Below are positions 1-5,540 of a stretch of DNA of 5,540 bases, one piece after another. The translations under genes were made by a program, and so were the position numbers. Source of the stretch: Betaproteobacteria bacterium (GTDB taxonomy: Bacteria > Pseudomonadota > Gammaproteobacteria > Burkholderiales > Casimicrobiaceae); assembly GCA_005888865.1 (NCBI GenBank), contig VBCL01000221.1, positions 1 through 5,540 on the forward strand, given 5' to 3'. The notes beneath the pieces were generated by a model that saw only the letters and a list, made by a program, of their open reading frames with translations, ran no database searches and was not told the origin of the DNA. Position 1 is the stretch's first letter; each line of letters starts with the position of its first letter.

Positions 1-1
1 C

Positions 2-925
2 CTGTTCGTCCGGGAAGATGCGGGTGCCATCGTCGCCCTCGTCGTCGCCGCCGGTCCGGGACTGGTGCTCGCGGCGTTCTTCCATATCGTGCCGATGCTC
101 GCCAACGCCTATGCCTGGGGGCGGCTATTTGCCACGACGCAGCGTCCGAGCGGGAGGGTGCTGTCCTGGGCGACCTGGATTCGGGAGTCGGTCAACGGCC
201 TGTTGCCCGTCGCGCGCATCGGCGGCGAGATCGTCGCCTACCGCATCGTCCGACGCCATGTCGCGCGGCGCAGCGACGTTGCTGCGAGCCTGGTGGCGGA
301 CATGACGTTATCGGTCCTCAGTCAGGCGGGATTTGCACTGTTCGGGCTCGCCTTGTTGTTCGCGATGGGCAGGACGTCCACGCTCACCGCGCAACTTCTG
401 GCAGCCGTCGCGGGCATGATTCCGCTGGGCATTGGATTCGTGCTTGCCCAGCGCGCCGGCGCCCTCACCCGCATTCTGGACCGACTCTTCGCAGGTCGGC
501 TCGGTGTTGCGCGCGCCCAGTCGCTGCGCTTCGACCAGGCGCTCGGCGCGATGTACGCGCGGCGCCGGGACGTTGCCGCCTGCCTCGCGTGGCAGCTCGC
601 CGCGTGGGTGCTCGGAGCCGGTGAAATCTGGCTCGCCCTCGCCTTTCTGGGTCGGCACGACAGCATGCTCGATGCGGTCGTGATCGAGGCCTTGATCCAG
701 GCGGTCAGCAGCGCGACATTCATCGTCCCCGGTGCCCTTGGGGTGCAAGAGGGAGGGTTCATCGTGATCGGCGCCGCGCTCGGCATCGACGCCACGACTG
801 CGCTGGCGCTCGCCACAGCGCGGCGGCTGCGCGACGTCGTGATCTTCTTCCCGGGATTGATTGCCTGGCAGTGGGCCGAAGCGCGCCTCCGCGACGCACG
901 ATCGGCGAGCGCGGAGGCGCGCTGA
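2..925 (+). CDS. hpnL: HpnL-type hopanoid-cluster membrane protein (5' end missing)
   Basis: The frame is open from base 2 to a TGA at 923-925, giving 307 visible residues. No stop precedes the internal GTG at 65, and the 21 codons before it encode hydrophobic, membrane-like sequence, so that GTG is not the true start; the gene begins upstream of the window. Features of the lysylphosphatidylglycerol-synthase/flippase-like superfamily are visible: WIRESVNGLLPVARIGGE at about residues 59-76, and PGALGVQEGG at about 243-252, a typical late motif of this family. Roughly seven hydrophobic segments can be seen (about 11-30, 100-122, 130-150, 194-217, 222-245, 250-272, 276-293), so it is an inner-membrane protein. 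The HpnL assignment rests on these motifs plus the convergent hpnN neighbour. The biochemical role of HpnL is not settled; lipid handling or flipping is inferred from MprF-like relatives. It could also be a generic flippase-like protein that happens to lie here. The family's usual length is a little over 300 residues, so only a short N-terminal part should be missing. Confidence 0.8.
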   Translation: MFVREDAGAIVALVVAAGPGLVLAAFFHIVPMLANAYAWGRLFATTQRPSGRVLSWATWIRESVNGLLPVARIGGEIVAYRIVRRHVARRSDVAASLVADMTLSVLSQAGFALFGLALLFAMGRTSTLTAQLLAAVAGMIPLGIGFVLAQRAGALTRILDRLFAGRLGVARAQSLRFDQALGAMYARRRDVAACLAWQLAAWVLGAGEIWLALAFLGRHDSMLDAVVIEALIQAVSSATFIVPGALGVQEGGFIVIGAALGIDATTALALATARRLRDVVIFFPGLIAWQWAEARLRDARSASAEAR

Positions 926-950
926 CTTCTCGCGACCGACCGTCTGCGGA

Positions 951-3539
951 TCAACGGTCCGACCGCGGCCCCCCCAATAGCGCCGGCAGGAACAGCAGCG
1001 CAGACGCGAGCGTACAGGCAAGCGACAACGCAAGTAGCTTGCCCATGCTCGACGTTCCGGGATGGTGCGACAACCACAGGCTGCCGAAAGCCGTCCCGGT
1101 GGTCAGCGCACTGAAAATCACCGCGCGGGTCAGGCTCGATTGCAGCAGCTCGCGTCTTCCTGCTCGCCAAGCCATGACGAAATAGATATTGAACGCCACG
1201 CCGATACCGAAGAGCAGCGGGAGCGCAATGATGTTCTCGAAATTGAGCGGCAGGCCGATGGCAACGCAGATGCCGAGCGTGGCCAGCCCCGACAAGCCGA
1301 GCGGCGCGAGAGTCAGCAGGACGTCGGCCGGCCGGCGCAGCGCGAGTGCGAGCAATGCGACGATCGCGAGCAGTGCCCACAGCCCGGCCTGCAGAAATGC
1401 ACTCACGATGGTGCGGCTCGACTCCTGAATCGACACTGGCGCGCCGGTCGCTTCGGGTGCAAGCGCCTGGACTGCACGGACAAAGCGACGTAGCGTCTCG
1501 TTATCGTTGGCGTCGCCCCTGGGAAACACCTCGATCCGCACGCGTCCGTCGGCCGCAACCCAGTCGCGCTTGAGATCGTCGGGCAAGGTGGCAAGTGTCA
1601 CCCGGCCGGCCTGCAAGGCGGCGCGCAATTGACCGAGCGTCGCGACGAAGCCGGGAATCAACTCCGCCCGCACGCGCTCGCGCGATGCCGGCTCGCCCCG
1701 CGCAAGCGTCCACAGGGCTTTGGCGAGGCGCGCCGCGGCGGCGGCAAGGGCCGTTCCGGGGTGAACGGCAGCAGCCAGCTCGAGCGAGCGCGCAGTGCGC
1801 TCCATCGCCTGCACGATGTCCTCATCATTCGGTGGAGCCTTGACCTGTGCCGGGTTCAGCACCGGGTCGAGCAACAGAGCGGCGTCCTCGATCAGCGCCA
1901 GCTTCTCCGCCTGCCGCTCGGGCACGAAGCTCGCCAGGGTAATCGCGTGATCGACTTCCGGCAATTGCTCGAGCCGTTGCGTCATCGCGCCGGCCTCGGC
2001 CACAGAAGGCGCAAGTAAGTCGACGCTATTGGGCGTCGTACTCGGATCCTTCGTCAGGTCGAGCAACGTCGCGACCGATTCGACCTTCGCGCTCCTCAGG
2101 TGCAGCGGATTGAAGTCGAACTGCAGCCACGGCAACAGAACAAGACTGCCCGCTGCGACGATGCCCGCCACCGCGAGCGCCGCGCGGCGATGTCGCAGTA
2201 GGAATCGATCGAGCGGACCGAGCCCGGCATAACCCACGGCTGAGCGCTCGCCCGGTGGACGCGCGAGCGCGATCAGCGCGGGGAGCAATGTGACGCTGGC
2301 CACGAACGCGACAATCATGCCGGTGCCGGCGATCAACCCCAACTCCGAAACGCCGCGATACTGCGTCGGCAAAAACGCGTAGAAACCCGCCGCGATCGAG
2401 GCGGCGGCGAGCGCCAGCGCGCTGCCGACCTCGCCGCCTGCGTCGCGCATCGCGCGCTGCAAATCGCCGCTGGCGTAGCGTTTGGCGCGGTAGCACACGC
2501 AGAACTGGATACCGAAGTCGACCCCAAGGCCGACGAAGAGCACGGCGAAAGCCACCGAAATGAGGTTGAACGTGCCGAAGACGAACAGTCCGAATGCCGC
2601 CGTGACGATCAGTCCGACCGCCAGGCTCGCCATGATCGCAACGATCAAGCGCCACGAGCGCAGCGCGAGCCACAACAGCGCCACGACGGCAAGAATCATG
2701 ATCGAGGCATTGAGCGCCGCGCCGTCGGCGAGCGTCGCGAACTCCTCATCGGCGAGCGGCACCGGACCAGTGAGCCGCACTCGGGTCCGAGCGTCGGCGT
2801 CGAGGCCGAGCTCGTGCGCGGCGTGGCGAATCGCCGTGCTCGCGGCCTCGCCCGGTTGCAATGCGCTGTAGTCGAGCTGCGGTTGCACGAGGATAAAACG
2901 GCGCAGCTCGCGGCGGTCGGGAGGGCGACCCGTGATCAGCGCGCGCCAGGAGAACGCCGGTGACTGGCCAGCGACGATGCCCTCGAATTCTTCCGCGAGC
3001 CGCTGCAGAGGCGGCGCGAGCTCATCGAATCGTGCCGGGTCGGCTTGCCCGCCTTCGACGAGGCGCGACAGTGCGTCCATCAACCCGCGCACGGTCGGGT
3101 CCGCGGCAAGCATCCCCAGCAACGGTTGCGCGGTGATCAGCGCTTGCGTCGTTTGTGCGACGTCGTCGGTCGACTCGAACAGAAGCCCGGCGCGGTCGAA
3201 GAAGGCACCGCCGTCGGGGCGCCACACCGATCGGAAGCGTTGAGGCTCATTGGATAGTCGCGCGGTCAATGTCGCGGTCGCTTGCTCGGCGAGCTCCGGG
3301 GTCGCAGCGTCGACGACGACAGCGATCAGATCGGTGCGGTGCGGAAAGGCTGCGTCGAGGATCAGCTCGCGCTTGCGCCAGCTCACGTCTTCGGCAATCA
3401 GCTTGGTGGCGTCGGTGTTGATCGCGATGTGGCCCACGACGTACGGGAACGCGCCGGCGCAGGTCGCGGCAGCGACGGCGATCACCAGCCAGGGGCGGTG
3501 CGCACAAGCGGCGACGATGCGCACGATGAGGGACGTCAT
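951..3539 (-). CDS. hpnN: HpnN hopanoid exporter, RND/MMPL superfamily
   Basis: This 862-residue inner-membrane transporter matches the expected length and layout of hopanoid-associated RND proteins, which are known to move hopanoids to the outer membrane. A first helix (about 17-35) is followed by a large periplasmic loop (36-275). A helix bundle (276-425) carries the RND/MMPL signature FVGLGVDFGIQF at about 335-346. A helix at 452-472 leads into the second periplasmic loop (473-708), and a second bundle (713-855) carries LLFGIGVAFNIYF at about 775-787 and the stretch LSHHPGTSSMG at 823-833. I recognise the second-half motifs as typical of HpnN rather than of multidrug RND pumps. The ATG at 3539 is favoured because AAGGG lies 7 bases upstream and the protein then starts just before the first helix; no other in-frame ATG, GTG or TTG exists between the copD stop and this ATG. 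The gene lies 42 bases after copD on the same strand and converges on hpnL. No adaptor or outer-membrane channel is encoded in the window. A generic MMPL lipid transporter is the main alternative. Confidence 0.9.
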   Translation of the reverse strand: MTSLIVRIVAACAHRPWLVIAVAAATCAGAFPYVVGHIAINTDATKLIAEDVSWRKRELILDAAFPHRTDLIAVVVDAATPELAEQATATLTARLSNEPQRFRSVWRPDGGAFFDRAGLLFESTDDVAQTTQALITAQPLLGMLAADPTVRGLMDALSRLVEGGQADPARFDELAPPLQRLAEEFEGIVAGQSPAFSWRALITGRPPDRRELRRFILVQPQLDYSALQPGEAASTAIRHAAHELGLDADARTRVRLTGPVPLADEEFATLADGAALNASIMILAVVALLWLALRSWRLIVAIMASLAVGLIVTAAFGLFVFGTFNLISVAFAVLFVGLGVDFGIQFCVCYRAKRYASGDLQRAMRDAGGEVGSALALAAASIAAGFYAFLPTQYRGVSELGLIAGTGMIVAFVASVTLLPALIALARPPGERSAVGYAGLGPLDRFLLRHRRAALAVAGIVAAGSLVLLPWLQFDFNPLHLRSAKVESVATLLDLTKDPSTTPNSVDLLAPSVAEAGAMTQRLEQLPEVDHAITLASFVPERQAEKLALIEDAALLLDPVLNPAQVKAPPNDEDIVQAMERTARSLELAAAVHPGTALAAAAARLAKALWTLARGEPASRERVRAELIPGFVATLGQLRAALQAGRVTLATLPDDLKRDWVAADGRVRIEVFPRGDANDNETLRRFVRAVQALAPEATGAPVSIQESSRTIVSAFLQAGLWALLAIVALLALALRRPADVLLTLAPLGLSGLATLGICVAIGLPLNFENIIALPLLFGIGVAFNIYFVMAWRAGRRELLQSSLTRAVIFSALTTGTAFGSLWLSHHPGTSSMGKLLALSLACTLASALLFLPALLGGPRSDR

Positions 3540-3546
3540 GCGAAGG

Positions 3547-3551
3547 CCCTT
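3547..3551 (-). promoter_or_regulatory. Shine-Dalgarno sequence of hpnN
   Basis: On the minus strand this reads AAGGG, separated by seven bases from the ATG of hpnN. It lies inside the 42-base gap after the copD stop. It supports the annotated hpnN start and shows that hpnN can recruit ribosomes itself, without depending on translation of copD. Confidence 0.7.
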
Positions 3552-3581
3552 GTCATGCGCACTGCGCCAAAGCCGCCGGAC

Positions 3582-5243
3582 TCATGCTTCCCGGTACCCG
3601 AGCAGGAGGAGCCCGATCAACACGAAGCAGGTCGGCCATACCCATCCGCCCCAGCGTCCCTCATCCTCCGGAGCCTTGACTTCGAGCCAGCGCGCCCACC
3701 CGGCCGTGACACCCAGGACCGCGATCGGCAGGTGCGTCAGCTCGATCAGCAGTTCCTCTTTCACGTTGCCGAGCGCGTGCGAATGCGTCAGCAACAATGT
3801 GGCCCCCGCCGCAACGAGCAGTGGAAAAGTGAGCTTCAGCCGTCGCGAAGCGATGCGGCCCGTGCTCACGCGCCATTCGAAAACCGCGAAGCCGACGACC
3901 AGTGCTTCGAACAGACGATGCTGGGCCACCTCGGGGTCCTTCAAGGTCTCGATGAGCCCCAGATCCCCCATGGGCCACACCTCGGGATCCGCCCGCAGGA
4001 ACAGGAATGCCGCGAGCAGCAGGAACAGCAACGGCCAGTGCTTCGCCCAGCGCATACGCCTGCTCCGCCGTGCAAGCGCCGCGAGCCCCATCACTGTCAC
4101 GAGCAACCCCGCCCAATGATGGTTGTACTCGGACCACGCAATGTCGTAGGCGTTTCGCAGCGGCGGGCTGCCGCTGCCGGGAACGAACGCCTGCGGTCGT
4201 GACGCACCTTGTTCCGCCCGGGCTTCGGCGTCGAGCCGCGCCTGCAGCGCGGGAAGCGCCAGACTGGCATGGTCCGGGCTGGCCAGCCGTGGCGACTCGG
4301 GGGTAATCCGCGCCACGATATCGGACCCTGTGACGCGACCGTCGACGAGGTCGACTCCCGGAGGCAGCGAGGTGATCGATGCCGCAGCCATCAGCACCGC
4401 GAACCCGATGCCCATCTCCACTTCGACGAAGCGCTGGACCCGTCGTGACGCTGCGCCATCGGCGGCAAAGCGTCGCACCGCACGGAAGTTCGCGAGCCCG
4501 AGCAACAGCAGCATGCCGAGCAGGACGCTCTTCGTTGCCGCCATCGCTCCGTAGGCAGTGCCGAGCACGGCGTCGAACGAGGCGATATACGACACCGCGA
4601 ACACGATCGCACTGCCGATGATGAGTGCAACGCCGGCGATCGCCAGCACCGAGTACCGCGTGCCAATGCGGCTCGCGATCTGTGGCGTCTCGGCGCGCGT
4701 CAGCGCGAGCCACAGGGAAGGCAGCCCGCCCAGCCACAACGCTGCGCCGAGCTCGTGCGCGAGAGTGGCGGAGACCAGCAAACCAGAGTCACCGAACCTG
4801 GCAACGGCGTGGCTGGTCGCGACCGCGGCGCAGACGAGCACGACGGAAGCGGCACCGATCGCGATCCGAGTCATTGCCGCAGGTCGCGGTCGCGCTGCAG
4901 CGAGCGTGCCGATCCCGGCTGCCGCAAGCGCTTTGATCACACCGGCGATGACGAAGGCCGCTCCAGCGACCTCCCGCCAGGACGCACCGAGCGACGCGGC
5001 CAGGATGAGGGCGCTCAACGTTGTGCATGCGATGACGATGACGACGGTCGCGAACGCGGCGGTCATGATCAGGCATCGGCTGGCGGCGTAGAACCCGCGG
5101 ACCCGATGCCCGGCACCGCCGCCGGGCGGCACCGTGACGAACAGCATGAACGACACGCTGCCGATCAAGACTGTCTGCGCCACGAGATCGAAGCCGCGCA
5201 GAACGACGTTGACAAAGCCGAAAATGTCGAACAACGTGGTCAA
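3582..5243 (-). CDS. copD: CopD-family inner-membrane copper protein with long C-terminal membrane region
   Basis: A 553-residue, very hydrophobic protein with about 14 predicted membrane segments. The first eight (about 13-292) match the CopD/PcoD family: SHA at 144-146, HELGAALWLGGL at 163-174, TAYGAMAATKS at 229-239 followed by the LLLGLANF helix, and SITSLPP at 289-295. CopD proteins are thought to carry copper across the inner membrane, receiving it from periplasmic CopC; the mechanism is not well established. After a polar linker (about 296-370), a second region (371-550) has about six more helices and many histidines: YNHHWAG at 373-379, H402, H442, H487, H489 and H504. This part lies outside the classical CopD domain; its function is unknown to me. 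The start is TTG, chosen because no ATG or GTG occurs in frame between the upstream in-frame stop (5280-5282) and this codon, and later starts would cut into the first helix. It overlaps copC by four bases and is followed by hpnN. Confidence 0.85.
   Translation of the reverse strand: MTTLFDIFGFVNVVLRGFDLVAQTVLIGSVSFMLFVTVPPGGGAGHRVRGFYAASRCLIMTAAFATVVIVIACTTLSALILAASLGASWREVAGAAFVIAGVIKALAAAGIGTLAAARPRPAAMTRIAIGAASVVLVCAAVATSHAVARFGDSGLLVSATLAHELGAALWLGGLPSLWLALTRAETPQIASRIGTRYSVLAIAGVALIIGSAIVFAVSYIASFDAVLGTAYGAMAATKSVLLGMLLLLGLANFRAVRRFAADGAASRRVQRFVEVEMGIGFAVLMAAASITSLPPGVDLVDGRVTGSDIVARITPESPRLASPDHASLALPALQARLDAEARAEQGASRPQAFVPGSGSPPLRNAYDIAWSEYNHHWAGLLVTVMGLAALARRSRRMRWAKHWPLLFLLLAAFLFLRADPEVWPMGDLGLIETLKDPEVAQHRLFEALVVGFAVFEWRVSTGRIASRRLKLTFPLLVAAGATLLLTHSHALGNVKEELLIELTHLPIAVLGVTAGWARWLEVKAPEDEGRWGGWVWPTCFVLIGLLLLGYREA
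5240..5243 (-). promoter_or_regulatory. TTGA stop/start overlap of copC and copD
   Basis: The minus strand reads TTGA, where TTG starts copD and TGA ends copC. Four-base overlaps of this kind are commonly linked to translational coupling, so CopD output probably depends on ribosomes finishing copC. The rare TTG start would be expected to lower CopD synthesis relative to CopC; that is inference. Confidence 0.6.
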
Positions 5244-5540
5244 GGCGCAGAAGGCTTCCCACGTACCGAGAAGATCACTTCACCTCGCGTGATATGACCG
5301 TCGATCGAGAGCACCATCCAGTTGAGCTTCCATTGCCCGGACATCGTCGCTTCAGCGCGGCCGGCGAGCACGCCGGGTGCCGCGCTCGGCGCGAGCGCAA
5401 CGGCGGCTTCGGTTCCGTCAGGTCTTTGTAAGCTCAGGCGGGAACGCGTTGGATCAATGCGACTGTTGAAATCAAGCCGGATGTCGAGAGCTCCTTGTGC
5501 GACAGTAGCGTTCATCGCCGGTCGTGCGGCCACGATGATC
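5240..5540 (-). CDS. copC: CopC-domain periplasmic copper-binding protein (5' end missing)
   Basis: The frame is open from the window edge to a TGA at 5240-5242, giving 99 full visible codons. The C-terminal part contains the CopC hallmark GQWKLNWMVLSIDGHITRGE, in which the Asp and His of SIDGH correspond to copper(II) ligands of known CopC proteins. The beginning, IIVAARPAMNATV, aligns with the start of the mature family consensus (HA....SSPA..A.), so the N-terminal His ligand should lie about two codons outside the window, with the signal peptide before it. The GTG at 5533 is therefore an internal valine and not the start. The Met-rich loop that binds copper(I) in Pseudomonas syringae CopC is absent: the middle (RPDGTEAAVALAPSAAPG) has no Met cluster, which suggests a copper(II)-only type. 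It is followed by copD with a four-base overlap, as expected for a periplasmic donor and its membrane partner. Confidence 0.85.
   Translation of the reverse strand, partial: IIVAARPAMNATVAQGALDIRLDFNSRIDPTRSRLSLQRPDGTEAAVALAPSAAPGVLAGRAEATMSGQWKLNWMVLSIDGHITRGEVIFSVRGKPSAP
5255..5260 (-). promoter_or_regulatory. Possible Shine-Dalgarno sequence of copD
   Basis: GGGAAG on the minus strand lies within the end of copC, 11 bases before the TTG start of copD. The spacing is slightly long, so it may help re-initiation at the coupled start rather than act as a strong independent site. Confidence 0.4.

Noticed and set aside
65..67. GTG at 65 as the start of the hpnL gene
   Set aside because: The frame is open to the window edge and the upstream codons encode the front of a membrane helix, so the true start is outside the window.
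938..959. Inverted repeat GACCGT/ACGGTC with a 10-base loop between hpnL and hpnN, a possible bidirectional terminator
   Set aside because: The stem is only six pairs, it has no T-run on either side, and it overlaps the hpnN stop codon. This is too weak in GC-rich DNA to call.
322..1380. Long minus-strand open frame (352 codons) opposite hpnL and overlapping the end of hpnN
   Set aside because: Its product is Arg/Ala/Ser-rich without any domain or membrane pattern, as expected for a shadow frame in GC-rich DNA, while hpnL and hpnN on the same bases have clear family motifs.
2026..2673. Minus-strand open frame of 215 codons inside hpnN in another frame
   Set aside because: Arg-rich out-of-frame translation of hpnN with no recognisable domain.
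3557..3567. Short hairpin GCGC-ACT-GCGC between copD and hpnN
   Set aside because: A four-pair stem with no T-run is expected by chance at this GC content and does not support a terminator.
3250..4202. Two long plus-strand open frames (289 and 306 codons) opposite the hpnN start and copD end
   Set aside because: Both overlap each other and two well-supported genes, span a gene boundary, and encode low-complexity Arg/Gln/Ser-rich sequence; they are antisense shadows.
5531..5533. GTG at 5533 as the start of copC
   Set aside because: It falls inside the mature CopC domain, after residues that align with the family N-terminus, and would leave no signal peptide.

Overview
This is a high-GC, gene-dense stretch of what looks like a proteobacterial chromosome; the phylum is inferred from the gene content and base composition. 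It holds four protein genes in two converging transcription units, with almost no non-coding DNA. No RNA gene, mobile element, CRISPR array or integration site was seen. The best-supported theme is hopanoid (bacterial sterol-like lipid) biology next to a copper-handling pair.

Left part, plus strand (about 1-925): the 3' portion of an hpnL-type gene, encoding a multi-pass membrane protein of the lysylphosphatidylglycerol-synthase/flippase-like superfamily. Its start lies before the window. In other genomes this family sits in hopanoid clusters (hpnI-J-K-L). It ends 25 bases from the stop of the opposing gene.

Centre, minus strand (951-3539): a full-length hpnN, an 862-residue RND/MMPL-superfamily exporter. 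HpnN homologues move hopanoids from the inner to the outer membrane. Both halves of the RND fold are present: two large periplasmic loops and two six-helix-type bundles.

Right part, minus strand (3582-5540): a copper-resistance pair, copC (5' end outside the window) and copD. Their reading frames overlap by four bases (TTGA), and copD uses a TTG start. The CopD has a C-terminal multi-helix region rich in histidines, beyond the usual CopD domain. hpnN follows copD after 42 bases, has its own Shine-Dalgarno sequence and shows no obvious terminator before it. The likely transcription unit on the minus strand is therefore copC-copD-hpnN.

Working picture: HpnL and HpnN would act in making and placing hopanoids in the envelope. 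CopC (periplasmic copper binder) and CopD (inner-membrane protein) would handle copper at the same envelope. Their apparent co-transcription is the most interesting feature here, although it may be only local gene order. I see no convincing novel defence, RNA or mobile system in the window.
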